NCBI RefSeq assembly: GCF_003473485.1
Contig: NC_053048.1
Span: 42,652,755-42,716,754 of the forward strand
Origin: Medicago truncatula
Taxonomy: Eukaryota > Streptophyta > Magnoliopsida > Fabales > Fabaceae
Reading direction: 5' to 3'
Length of the DNA stretch: 64,000 nt
The translations under genes and the position numbers were made by a program. This document shows positions 33,720-46,133 of the stretch, one piece after another. How positions within the stretch are numbered: the first letter of the stretch is position 1; each line of letters starts with the position of its first letter. The notes below the pieces were generated by a model. That model did no database searches. It worked only from the letters and a program-made list of their open reading frames with translations, and had not been told where the DNA came from.

Positions 33720-35463
33720 TTACCATGCACTAGGAGTAGCAACCTTATAAGCAAAATTTCCCCTCCTTCCCCCACCTCCTCCTCTTCCTCCATTTCTTCT
33801 TCTTCCTCTATTCATCTGATACTCATTAGTGCCATGATGATATCCAGGGTTCTTAGACCAAGACATGTTGTTTTCTTTCTTTCTGTTATATCCATCCCAT
33901 GTTCCCCAATTTCCACTATTTCTTCCTTGATACTTGTTATGAAAGTCACCACCATATCGCTCCCTCTGATTCCATCCCTGAGAATCATTCTGACCATTTT
34001 GCCATCCATGTTCTTTTGCAGCATGTTCAACGGGCGCATGATACTGTTCACATAAGTTTGTTTCATTATTTTCATGTTGGTTTGATTCGCATCCCAGAGC
34101 AGCATAATTTGGTTCAGAAGGCTTTGTTAACTTTTCGTCTTCTTCGTCCCCCCATCCAGTAGGTCCCAATCCAAGACCGGAAGAGGACTGATTCAAGAGG
34201 AGAGAACTGCCTAGAATCACAGCCGCCTCTCCTTTTTCTTTTATGTTGTGGCGGGCCTCTGCTTCTATTTCCACATCCCGATGAAGTTCAGAATCGACAC
34301 TTGCATTTGAATCTACATCATCTATGTAAATGTTAGGATTGGGCAATGGTATGTCCCAGGGAATGCCGTTGATCTCAGCCCAATACCTGTTTTTTGCATT
34401 GTCGAATGCCTCTTTGACAGCAGAGTCGTCCCAGTTTACCACTTTGGGATGCATATACATGTACCTCTTGTCTTCTATTAGCTTTCGCCATGGAACTGAG
34501 CCCACCGAAGCACAAAACTGCTTTTCCCACAAAGGCACTGTTGGAAACCTATTATCTGTGAACCAAAAGAATAAATAGAATCAATTGATAATTTAAGGCA
34601 GCTTCAGTTTAAAAATCATGCAAAAACTTGTGAAAAATAAATTATTTATTCATTGAATAGTCAAATCTAGGCAGCTTCAGTTTAAAACACGATATACCAG
34701 TTAGTATAAAGAAGAATGTAGTTGAAGTAAGCAGGAAATTTAGGCGACAAACATCATCATCAGGCGATTTTAAGTCTAACCAATAAACATCTCCTTGAAC
34801 ATGGCCAAAATCAAGACATTTTCAGATCAAATATAACCATAATCAAAACAGATTCATGTACAAAAAGATACACAATTTAGCTGCATACAAGAATAAGCAA
34901 TTTAATGGCATAGGGTTTTCTTAACAACGTTTCACCAAGAGATGATTTCTAGATATTCAATTCGAAATAGCAAACCGTAGACCGCATGAATTCAAAGCAC
35001 AACACAGACAAAAATTATTACAGAACATAATCAGCAGAATATCCAACACAAACAGAAACATAGTTATCTATCAACTTTAATTGAAAAACCCCAATTGTTA
35101 AAACCAAAAAACCCCAATTGAACCAATTCAAAAGTAAAGTGGTCACAATCAAGGTTTGGTTTTGATGTCTCCACAACACAATTGTGCTGCATCAACCTGC
35201 ATGTGACAGCAACTATTCACAATATCATGATATATTTATCAATTCTAATTTCTAACATTCACCCACTTTTTCTACTATGCATCAAAAAAATTAAAAGAAA
35301 AAAGAGAAAATAAAAACAGTTTCACATCAAAGATCAATCCATGCAAAAACTGAAGAACGAACGAACCTAAAGGTGGTTTTCCGTTATAGGATGAAGAGGA
35401 GGATCTCCACAGACCCACTTGATGATGGTTACTGATCCTTTGGTTTCTTCTCCAATTATCCAT
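33720..35463 (-). CDS. RGG-tailed plant protein, copy GRP-D (2 exons)
   Basis: Exon 1 is 35367-35463 (MDNWRRNQRISNHHQVG...) and exon 2 is 33720-34555, giving 933 nt and 310 residues, the longest of the four. The splice phase and acceptor (CACAG) match. The conserved block (WEKQFCASVGSVPW, NWDDSAVKEAFDNAKNRYW, PNPNIYIDDVD) and the RRRNGGRGGGGGRRG tail with TPSAW end are intact. It has one Lys-to-Gln change in the otherwise invariant WEKK motif. The intron is 811 bp. Function unknown. Confidence 0.8.
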
Positions 35464-35688
35464 CTCCAGAATCAAAAGATAAAAACCCAGAAGAGATAAT
35501 TGAAAAGGTTTAATTTAAAACAGAGAAGAACACACAATTAAGCAAAAATTGATAAACTTTGTGAAAAGGGATAACACAGACACAGATTTTAGAAGAACAT
35601 TATGGAACTAGAGAAAAACATGAAGATGATTTGGAACACAGAGAGAAGTGTTCCGAGGTTCTTTTTTTCTTCCACACAAGATATGTTT

Positions 35689-35704
35689 GTATTTATAACA
35701 CGTG
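35689..35704 (-). promoter_or_regulatory. TATA box and G-box of GRP-D
   Basis: GTTATAAATAC on the minus strand lies about 226 bp upstream of the ATG, overlapping a palindromic CACGTG at 35699-35704. G-boxes bind bZIP and bHLH factors in plants; whether this one is used is unknown. Confidence 0.45.
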
Positions 35705-35719
35705 TTTTTTCACCTTTTT

Positions 35720-36914
35720 CTTTTGTCTTTTACTTCATTCACGTTTACTTTTTTCAGTAATTAGGAATATTTGTACCTCAATTGGTAACCATGGCTTAAA
35801 ATAGTAGAGTATCTCAATTTTATGAATTACCAATATATTATCTATAAAATTCCCTCAAAAAATATATTATCTATGAAATTGTAATGTATAGTGGTAGATA
35901 CTAGATATTTGATTGTTTGGTTTAAGGTTCGATTTCTAATCGATGGAATAGATCAATTCTTTAAATAATTTTTAAGGATTAATCTCTATATTTATACGTC
36001 AAAAATATCTTTAATTTTAAAAATAAAATAAAAACATTTTATTAGCTTTTCCTCAAAGGAACTATGATGTAACAACGTGTAATATTGATCTCATATGACC
36101 CTCGATGTATTAGGGACTAATATGCTATCTTACTCTATTTTCTTTCTTTATCTAATGTCTTATATAATATTACATAATATATGAATTAGAATCAACTTAT
36201 TTCAAGAGTAACTCCCTTTAAAATTACTTCGCTTAATAATTCATTAAGAACATTATATTTTATCTATTCAATCATTGAATTAAAAAAAATTATTAAGTAG
36301 ATCAATTTTGTATTTTTTTTTAATAAAAAATCGAAAACTTTAGTTAAGAAATAGAATGCTCAACATTTATTTGTATTTTTAAAAAACTTATTATATGATC
36401 AATTCAAATTATGGGATGAATTGACAAATAGTGTTGAAATTTTAAAAAAACAAATTTGTATAGTTGATCAATTCAATAAGAACTTTTAATTAACGATTGG
36501 ATAAGTGGAATCTAATATTTATAATGAATTATTAAGTAGAGAAACTATATAAAGTTACTTCTAAAGTAAGTTATTTTGAAGTTTACGCCATAACCTAGAA
36601 AATTTTAAAACTAACTACGTATTTAAGATGAACTTATTTGTTGCAATATTATAAAATATAAACAAAATAATTAATTTAAATTTATACATATAATTTTAAT
36701 TAAATTTTATAAAAAAAACATTATTCTTACATGTATTAATGCAATAAAAAGTTAATGATAACTGAATGTCAGTATACTATCTTTATAAAAGACGTACTTA
36801 TCTAATGTGATAATATATGATGTGTTGTTGAAAATAATAACATCATTGTTGCTTAAAAAATAAACACAGCAAATCATAATTTGTAAATAATGTAGATTCT
36901 TTAAAGAAATTTCA
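35720..36914. other. No gene seen
   Basis: AT-rich intergenic stretch between GRP-D and the GH17 fragment. Diverged repeats are likely but none is classifiable. Confidence 0.45.
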
Positions 36915-37230
36915 CAAATTTTCCAAGCCTTTTTGGTGTCCTTCTCTTCACATGTTGAATTGAACCAAGTGTGCTGTAACTGTAAGTTCTAGCATTGCAT
37001 TATCAGGTGAAGTTACTGTCCCGTCAGATGAAGGCCAACCACTCTCTTCTCTTATACAACTAAGTTAAATGACCTTCCACCTACTTTTTCCAATGCTGAA
37101 TAAACAGCATCCACAACAGCATAAAAAAGGTTATCATAACCATCAATCACCAACACGGTAGGAGGTGTGAAAAGAGCATAATCAAGACGAATGTCCCTTG
37201 TGTTGTCAATGTTAAAATGAGAATCATACA
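36915..37230 (-). pseudogene. GH17 beta-1,3-glucanase fragment, right copy
   Basis: On the minus strand: [20 protein letters not shown], then [20 protein letters not shown], then (after a stop and a +5 base shift) ESGWPSSDGTVTSPDNA, and finally HVKRRTPKRLGK. This order is the C-terminal part of plant family 17 endo-1,3-beta-glucanases, defence and cell-wall enzymes. ESGWPS carries the catalytic nucleophile Glu; here the motif exists but lies in a different frame. It lies downstream of RECA3. A shorter homologue occurs at 0.25-0.51 kb. Confidence 0.82.
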
Positions 37231-38045
37231 TAGATTTTTTTTTTTTAATCAATAAAAAATTAAATATATAGCCAAGACACAAATTTCAATTTCATCATTA
37301 AATAAAATTTCAATAAACAAAAAAATATTTAACCTATGCAAAACATGAGAAATAAAGCAAGTATAATTTTCTTTCAAAAAAAAAGCGAGTATAATTTATC
37401 TGGTATTAATTTTTTTTTTTGGTACATTTATCTGGTATTAATATCATTTACTTAGAAATATATATTTGGAAGCATACTTTGATATTTGTTTATAATACAT
37501 CTGAAATTTTGGATTTTAGTGTTGAAAAATCTGTTTCTCATAGCTTTGTCGCCTGAAAACATTTCACAAGCATAGGAAGACAGAAGCATAGGAACCAGGA
37601 AAAGGGATACACATACACAGATTCATCCAATGAATACATAAAATCTAAGAATCTAACTTGGAATTAGGGAGGGGGTAACAGAAAACAAGGCAACTCATCA
37701 TTTACATCGCAGGTTTCAAATGGTTTGACTAATGAATACAATAAATATTTCCTAATACATAAGCAGGTTTCAAATGGTTTACAAAGAGCAATCAAATTTC
37801 ACTTTTTCTACTGTGATTTTGCAGTACTCAACACCTAGCTCCAAAGTGTTTTTCACATGGTCACGTCATAGCACCCGAGAATTCCAGTAACTTAAAATGC
37901 AGTTTGCTCGTCTACAAAGTGGTTGATGCCAATTGAAAGCAATACTTATGCCTTAATATGATTGCAAAGTTTTTTAATCACCTAATGTCTGCAGTTCTGT
38001 TTGGCTAAGACCATCCATGGAAAATTTGGAGGTTTAACCAATTTT

Positions 38046-41000
38046 TTAAAGATAAAGTCTTTTCATGTCCATAACTAACTTGTCACAAATCCTTTTATTT
38101 TTAGCCAAAAATTGTTCAGCAGCTTCTCTACTAGTAAAAGGCTCCCCTTCTATGAAGTAGTTTCCCTCATCTTTCATAATGAGTCCATGTTCACAAGCCA
38201 AAGCAAAGACCTCTGATTCTTGGCAAAAGCCTCTTCCAAACTTGATACCCAGTTCAGCCTTTTTCATTGCTGCCGGTGCTAGTTTATTTTTTACCACTTG
38301 CGCACAGACAGTGATACCCTCAACCTGAAGCACCAGATGTCAGGAGAGGATAAAATGATTAATACAAGATAGGTGTTTGAGAAAGAAAGGGAGAAATTGG
38401 GTAACTTTATGTTACTAAGAAGTAATAAGATACAAAAGAAAATGGCAGAATTGAGACAATCTTCCTAAAGAAATAATTTAGTTATAGTTCTGAATCCTAA
38501 TGGTATTTCAAATATATTAAAGACCACACCTTATCTTCAGTTTTTATCAATCCCATTCTTGAAAGTCGCAAACGAACAGCTGCATAGAATCTCAAAGCGT
38601 TTCCACCACAAGTGACTTCTTCCATAGGTCCGCGTCCCCCAAATGCTTTTGGACTAAATCTAACCTGTATACGAGAGACACTATTGAATGTTATATCTAA
38701 CGGTTTGTTCGTATATTGTACCAATTGACATTCAAATGATAAGATGCACAGTTTCAAGTAATGCGATTTTGACCTGATTGACAAAAATTAAGAGAGTTTG
38801 GGAGCGAGATAATGAATAATGAATTTTCCGTAGTGCTTGAGTCATTATTCGCGAATGTAAATCTTGACTTGTAGCAACTCCTAATTGATCAAGTTCGCAT
38901 TTCGGGACAAGAGCAGCAACCTGGAATTACAAAATCATCTTATATTAACGTGAGAGCAAAACTAAAGACGAAATGTACTAACTGTTAAAATATCTTGGAA
39001 ATATGCCGTCACATCATCATTGTATAGTAATAACTTCCTTTTTTATTTACAATTAAGAATAAGAATATATTATTGGAACAAGTAGAGCTCAGTATTTTAT
39101 CGGATCAAATCAATAGCTATTTCAGACTATTCAATAGCTTATTCTCTCTTTTTCTTCTTCCTTCCCTACCAAAACCCTACAATTTTAAGAAATGATCAAA
39201 AAAGAATTTAAAATATGGTAAGAGATAAAGAGAGCTAATCTATATAGATGGATGACAGTCTGTTACGGCAGCAATAGAGCTGGGAACACGACTAATATAG
39301 CCACTAATCTTGTAAGTCAAATACTGCTTTTGGATCTCATGACAATGCAAAGGAATTTTATAAAAATGTTGGTTTTGCTAAACTAATGAGAATGTAAAAC
39401 CACAGTAACTTACACTATCAACCACAATCACGTCTACAGCTCCACTTTTTGTTAGTGTATCAACCATGCTCAACAAATTTTCAGCACAATCAGGATTTGA
39501 GATGAGAAGGTTTTTGGTATTTACACCCATTGACTCCACAAGTGAAAGGTCTAATGCACTTTCTACATCAAGATATGCACAATATCCTGCCAATAGAATG
39601 AAGAGTTTATAAAATTGACAGGAGACAAGTAGTTTACTATGAATCTTGCATGCGGAAACTGACAAGTAGTTTGCACAAATTTTATTCAATTATTGTGCCT
39701 ATATTAAAATTCAAAAGAAATCACTATTAGAGAGAAGCTGCTTAATGCAGTCTGGACACCTTCACTCACTAGTAATGTTTCAATAAATAATACAAGCTGA
39801 TATATTTTTCAAGAAACTAATCTACTTCCAAATAATGGATAAGCTTACAACTGCCTCTATTCATTTTCCATACTTATCAAGTATTTCTTGGAGATTCTAC
39901 CACCAAATTATTTGATTAGCTTGACATTCAAACAAGTTTCTTAGCTTCTTGTTGCCTAGTTCTTTCTCTATGCTTCACTTTTGAGCAACCATGAATTGAA
40001 ATGATGCCGACTACAGTCAAAATAATTACTGATATGTTGGTTTACAAAAATGACATTAAGAACTCGGAATTTCTATATCGTGATGTAGCATAAACCCTTA
40101 ACTTGTACATTTTGCACTTAAAAGAAATTAAACATAATCATGCAATAAGAATTCTTACTACATGCTTGAGGAATTAAATGCTCAACCAAGCATTAAGTTA
40201 TTGTGTGCGCGCGTGTGTAAAATGGGCAGCACACTGGCTGTGGAATTGACTCGTGTTGAAACTTAAGATAGCACAGAATAGCAGTAAATCTTGATATTCA
40301 TTTTATATAAGTGTCTTCATGTATCTGTAGAGTGGAAAGAAAATAATAGTTTCCCATAACAAGCTTCGACAGTTCATTACTATTGCTTGGCTAAGATTGA
40401 TCCTTAACTCAGATCACTTATCATGTTTCAGAAATCCTATTAATAATTTAATAGTCATTTTCATATTTGAAGTACAAATCATGAAATTCTTTATCTATGA
40501 GTTTTAAATACTAAAATATCAAAATAATAATATGTACCTCCAAGCTTTTGAGCTTCTTTAATAATTTGAAGGGCAAGTGTTGTCTTACCAGCTGCTTCTC
40601 GCCCATAAATTTCAACAATCCTACCCTAAAACATTCAAATGTGATGCCATATTAAGGAAACCTGTGGATATGTAAAGTAAAGGTTGTATTATTTGTGTCA
40701 GTGTAGTAGCTTATTTATATATTTTGTCAATTATCCTGTATTCGGAGTATAAAGTGTGGAGACAGACAGAAACACAAACACACCAACACCTTAGCAAAAA
40801 AAAGTGCAACACTGTCACTAGGGCGACCGACCAGCATACTGTAAGCATGTGGTACATATCCCGATATACCAAACAACGATCTAAAGGATAACAATTAACA
40901 ATACTAGTCTAGTTATCACCTTTGGTAATCCTCCAATTCCAAGAGCTATATCAAGCTTTAGGGAGCCCGTAGATACCACATTGGCATAGCGTACACGAAA

Positions 41001-42341
41001 AAACTTCTGCAAAGATAACATTGACTCCTTGCTAAACTCGCTAGCAAGCTGTGAGACAGCCAAACAAAGTGCATTATTTTTCTCTGCTGCTTTGACATCA
41101 TCATGGATCTCATCACATTCTAAATCTGAAGCTTCAGCTGAAACTAGAAAATGTTTCAAACATTAACACCTAATTTGCCAGACTACAAGGTAGAGAGACA
41201 TACAAACACAGAGCTAGAGAAAAAGAATAAGAATGATTCCCTCGGAAGAAAGCCACTGAGAGTTCGTGTGAAATAGACACACGCGGGTACATAAGGAGAT
41301 ATAGGAATTAATACCTGTAGTAGAAAGCGAGCAGGTGTTTACGCCAATCCTGGTCATTATTTCTCTAAATCCATTCTGTGCAAAAATAGTCATAATTTAA
41401 GATAAAAGTAAATAAAAAATCATCATTTAAATTAAGAGATACGGAAACTTGAGCACAAAAGAAAGACAGAAACAAAAATACAAAAGAAAATGAACTACAA
41501 GTAAATGATTATTGTGGAACAGCTACCAAATGCATATAATAACAACAAATTGCAAAACTTAGGTGCCAGTAATTCCCCTTATCAGTGTTACATGTGGTTC
41601 TTATCGAAAATTAGTTCCTCATTTGCTGTTAGATTACCTGATACTATCTCTTTCTATAATAAAATCCAACTCTTTTCATTTGCTAAGTGCGTCCTGTCCT
41701 TCAATGGTGGTTTTTAGAGAGAGCCTAAATTATGGAAATGTACAAAATATGTAACTTTTTAGCACATTTGGTTGTTATTTTAATACTTGTATTTGTCAAG
41801 ACTCAGGAGTTTCATTGGCTAAGCAAATGATTTGGGGTGAGATAGAAGCGAATAGACAATTGACCACTATTCTTTTTCTTTTCTTTCTTGTCTGTAGACG
41901 AAGTGGCAATCGCCACCTGAAACTCACACACACACACAGATATCTGCGAGGTGCCGGTTCGAACCCAGGTGAAGTGTCTAGCTTGATGTATTTGTTCAAT
42001 CTATAACTACATACATCAAGGGCCATTACTTTTTGAGAAAAAATGTAAACCCCATAAAGAACCAAAACTCACATACATCACACACTGATTGAATGATAAT
42101 ATTTCGATAATCAACTATGAAATCAAATCCACAAATTTGTTCGATTAGAAGAAGCATAATCACAGTTCAAGTTCATGTTCTAATTGTTTAAATTATAAAT
42201 ATAAAAAATTAAAAAAAAAAAAATATCATGGTAAGCTTCAAAATACGAGAGTGAAAAGCGAGGAACCTTGCGCGAAGGATAGAGGAAAGAGGAAGAGAGT
42301 AGAGGCCTTGCAAGGAGATGGAGACGAGTCGAAAATTGCAT
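38046..42341 (-). CDS. RECA3: RecA homologue 3, mitochondrial type (8 exons)
   Basis: Exons: 42267-42341, 41315-41375, 40920-41143, 40538-40625, 39414-39586, 38774-38920, 38530-38664, 38046-38324. They total 1182 nt and 393 residues, close to Arabidopsis RECA3, and all splice sites are GT-AG with matching phases. Residues 1-25 ([19 protein letters not shown]...) look like a mitochondrial presequence. The RecA core follows: Walker [10 protein letters not shown] at 128-136, [11 protein letters not shown], Walker B VIVVDS at about 202-207, [11 protein letters not shown], and [14 protein letters not shown]. It binds and hydrolyses ATP in DNA strand exchange; in Arabidopsis RECA3 suppresses recombination at mitochondrial repeats. 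The RECA3 assignment rather than RECA2 rests on remembered similarity. Intron 1 carries a SINE-like block. It faces FAX1 head to head. Confidence 0.92.
41880..42000. mobile_element. SINE-like remnant in RECA3 intron 1
   Basis: A (CA)n run followed by GATATCTGCGAGGTGCCGGT and TCGAACCCAGG, which resembles the box B region (GGTTCGAACCC) of tRNA-derived SINEs. No target duplication was found. Confidence 0.4.
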
Positions 42342-43306
42342 TTTAGGAAAAGGGAAAGAGACGCCAAACCTTGTGCTCTAGTCTTACTCATCGATTTCTT
42401 AACTTCATACCCATTTTCTGAGAGAGTTCAATTCAAAGCTCAAGAATGAAAAAGAGACGACCATGGCAGAAACCAAACCAAGGAAGGGTTTTAGGTGGAG
42501 GGAAATATCACAACTTCTTTTTGCTTTGTTTTTTTTGGATCTATGAAAAAATAATATAATAGAAAAAATATATTTGATGCCAATAAAAAAAATATTAGAT
42601 TCAATTGAGCTATTATGAATCCGAATATTTAAGATTGATATTGAGAAGACTTATCATATATATTCGTTAAAAATTCATCTTCAATCTCTTTAGACTTGTA
42701 AATTCTCTGAGAAACTTATCAAAATCATTCATCAATACATTTATTTATCGTTTTTTCAAAATTTTATGTGAAATGTTGATAAACTTATTTTGTCTTTTCT
42801 CATGGGTATTCGAAAAGGCAATTACTTTTATACTTTTTTTGTTATTTGTATGAACTATCTATCGTATATTATTACTAATCAAGTGAAACTAAATTATTGA
42901 ATAAAAGTTAAATCAACTTTTTCTAAGTCATCTGATCAAGATCGAATATTCATTCATTGATATCATAATTGTAATCACGTCAAATCCTAATATGAGTTTC
43001 TACATGCACATATGAAATGCAAATCCTAATAGTAATACTATCATTATTATTTTGTCAAAAAATTATTATTATTATTTTGTCAGAAAATCATTTATTGTTT
43101 TTAAAGAAAAATGGTTGCTTCTAAAATCTAATTATTTTGTTGAATTAAATAAATATTTGGACCAGACCGGTTGCTGAATGGTCGCAACTTTGACGAGTCC
43201 ACATTCGGTACAACTGCAGCAACGTTTTTCTCATTCTCATTCCCAAACCCAAAATCTGAATTGAATTCTCTACTGCAAATCCAAATCAAGCATTACTCTC
43301 TCCGGC
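42342..43306. promoter_or_regulatory. RECA3-FAX1 divergent intergenic region
   Basis: About 965 bp separate the two opposed start codons. The RECA3 leader (about 42342-42480) is more GC-rich than the AT-rich middle; the FAX1 leader lies from about 43160. No clear TATA box was picked for either gene. Confidence 0.5.
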
Positions 43307-46133
43307 ATGGCAGCGACATCTCAGGCTCATCTCTTCTGCTTCTCCGCCACGGTTCATCGCAGTCTACACCTCAAGAGCCGTTCGCTTCCATGCCTCACTT
43401 TTCGCCCCTCCAAGGTCCAATTTTATTCATCAACTACGTTAAATTAAACCCTTCAAATATCATAGATCTAATGCAATGCTTCCTAAATTCAACTAACTTT
43501 CAAGTTTAAAATCTTAATTATTGCCTCAATTATTTTGAATCATAAATTGTTTTTATCTCTAAGTAGGAATTTTGAATGATTATGTTTTCCTTTCAAATCT
43601 ATTTTATTTAGTAGCTCTGTGATTTAAATTTCGCTTATATACACCATAAACCACAGCTTTGATGAAAATATATGCTTGTAGCTCAGTATCTGTATGTTAA
43701 TTTAGTGAGAATTATGAACAGAGTGATGGAAGTTTGTACGACAAAGTTGCCATTAATGATTGTATGAACATGAAATGCACAATTACTTGATTGCATATGC
43801 CACTCCTCTGAGATTAAAAGGCATAGGGTCTGTTTGGATTGACTAATTTCAGTTTATCTACTGACATCAGTACGTTTGAGAGTGTTTGGGAGAGTTTATA
43901 GAAACAACTTACTACATTTTCATAAGTTTTCCAGGATAGCTTACAAAATTAGTTTGACTATATTTTATCTTTTGTTATAGAAATAGCTTATACATAAACA
44001 CTTTATGACCAAGGGTCCGTTTGGATTGGCTTATTTTAGAGCTTATACAAAGCATCTTATGCAAATAAATAAGCATTAATGTATTATTTATAAGCTTGTT
44101 AACGTAGTTTATGAAAAAACAACTTAAGAATATACAATTTTCGCCAGTAAGATTTTATGAATTAACATAAAAGCTTAATTATTTACATAAGCTCTTTTTC
44201 ATAAGCTCAATCCAAACAGGCCCCAAGTACTTATGCTATAAGCGCTTAAGTAAGTTGTTATAAAAAGATGGGCAATAGAGCTAGAAATTATGAACTGGCT
44301 TGCAGAACGGTGTATATTATATATTCTTTTAAATGAAAGATTGTTATTGTAATTATTTTGATATTGATACTAAACAAGAAGCATATCTCATATAGTTGTC
44401 AGTTGCTATGAGTTTGGAGAGCCATGGTGCAGAAACTGCTAATTCTGACACCAAAAATACACTAAGTTATGCACCCGATGAATCAAAATTGAAGGTAGAA
44501 GAAAAACAGGAGTCATATTCAACAGTAGAAGAAAATGGCACGGAAAAAATAGTGTTAGGAGAGGCAGTGCAGGAAGGCGTTGATCAGCAGAATAGAACTG
44601 CAAAAATTCATGATTTTTGTTTCGGCATTCCGTTTGGTAAGTGTTCCCAGTTAGATAGAATTTGTACTAGTATGTTAGACGACTTTACTGTTAACTCTTT
44701 AATATATTTCACTTTGGTGTTCGTGTGTAAAAATTTGACTTAGTTGCATTCTTAGTCTCTGTATTTGTCAACAATAACAACCAGAGTTTCCCACATGGTT
44801 GGGTTAGTTACATGGATTAAATGATGCTTAATATCTTTTCATAAAAATATCTTATCATAAATCTTGTGTAGCAAAGGACTACTTTAAGCTAAGTCGTTCT
44901 ACTTATCATCCAGAAGGGTAAAAAAAAACTCTTGGTCGTTATTGATAAGTTTAATCTGTTATGTATTCGTGGCATTTTTTATTTTCTATAAACTTCTCCG
45001 TGCTATTGCTTGTTATATTGTTTCTTTCCTTTCACCCAGGAGAGGACTTGGGAGGGGGGTGTACTTTCAATACGATATTCTGGTTGACACATCTAATGTA
45101 GATTTTTATTTACTTTTAAAAGAAGTTAGATCTAGGTAAGTTGAAAATAAGTGAAAGGGAAAAAGAAACCAATTATTCTTTCTGTTCAAAGTGTGTTGTT
45201 GTAAGTTAAGTGAAAGATCTTGAAAATAATACAGTGAATTGATTTGCCTCAAGAATGCCTTTTTGAAGGTAAATGTTTTATACATTATGGCTATCACATG
45301 TAGTTTAAGAACATTATGTTGAACAGGATATAGAACTTGTGGGTGACCTTTTGATTGTAACAACAATCCATAGGAAATGACCATACCTTATTTCAATTAT
45401 GTCCTATTGTTCAATTTACCATCTCTTTAAATATTTATCTTTGTCTTTTGTTGTAGGTGGATATGTTACAACCGGAGGCATTATTGGATTCCTTTTTTCA
45501 CGGAATCCTGCAACACTGGCCAGTGGTGTGCTCTTTGGGGGTGCTTTACTATTCCTCAGCACCTTTAGCTTGAAGGTCTGGAGGCAAGGAAAGTCAAGTT
45601 TACCATTTATTCTAGGACAAGCAGGTATAAGATTTAATCAGCATTAAGACTCCATTGATCTTGGAGTTAAAAGTAAAGAAACATGAAAGGCTGCAGCATG
45701 ATTTATTTGGATAGTTGTTCTTTAATCTTTTGTTCTGTAATTTTGCAGCATTGGCAGGGATCCTTTTCTGGAAAAACTTTCAGAGCTACTCACTGGTACT
45801 GCATCTTTTTTGCCAAAGACTGTCTTTTTATCATTTCATACTTCATTGTTATACTCATTTACTTTTCTGCATGTAGGCAAAGAAAATATTTCCAACCGGC
45901 ATCAGTGCTATTATAAGGTATCTCAATCTGTGGCAAACTGTTTATAATTTGTGTTTGAAACTGCTAATTTTTCTTTTATTCGGCCTGTTGCCTTTGAGAC
46001 TATTCTGATTTTGATCTGACTCCATATATGCGTTGTTTGCAGCTCTGCAATGCTCGTCTTTTATGTATACGTGCTCCTCTCTGGAGGAAACCCCCCACCC
46101 AAGAAATTGAAGCCAACTGCCAGCATTGAGTGA
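43307..46133 (+). CDS. FAX1: FAX1-type plastid fatty acid exporter (6 exons)
   Basis: Exons: 43307-43414, 44396-44636, 45457-45624, 45749-45795, 45877-45917, 46043-46133. These give 696 nt and 231 residues, close to Arabidopsis FAX1 (226). All junctions are GT-AG and the phases agree. The start MAATSQAHLFCFSATVHRSL begins a chloroplast transit peptide. A hydrophilic acidic linker follows, then the Tmemb_14 domain from about residue 107: KIHDFCFGIPFGGYVTTGG, LFSRNPATLASGVLFGGALL, STFSLKVWRQGKSSLPFILG, a further membrane helix, and the GGNPPPKKLKP tail. The family exports fatty acids across the inner plastid envelope. The first donor (AAG|GTCCAA) is weak but required for the transit peptide to join in frame. 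Confidence 0.93.

Noticed and set aside
44396-44743. Independent 115-codon gene starting inside the FAX1 locus
   Set aside because: It is exon 2 of the FAX1 gene read through its donor; the last part is intron.
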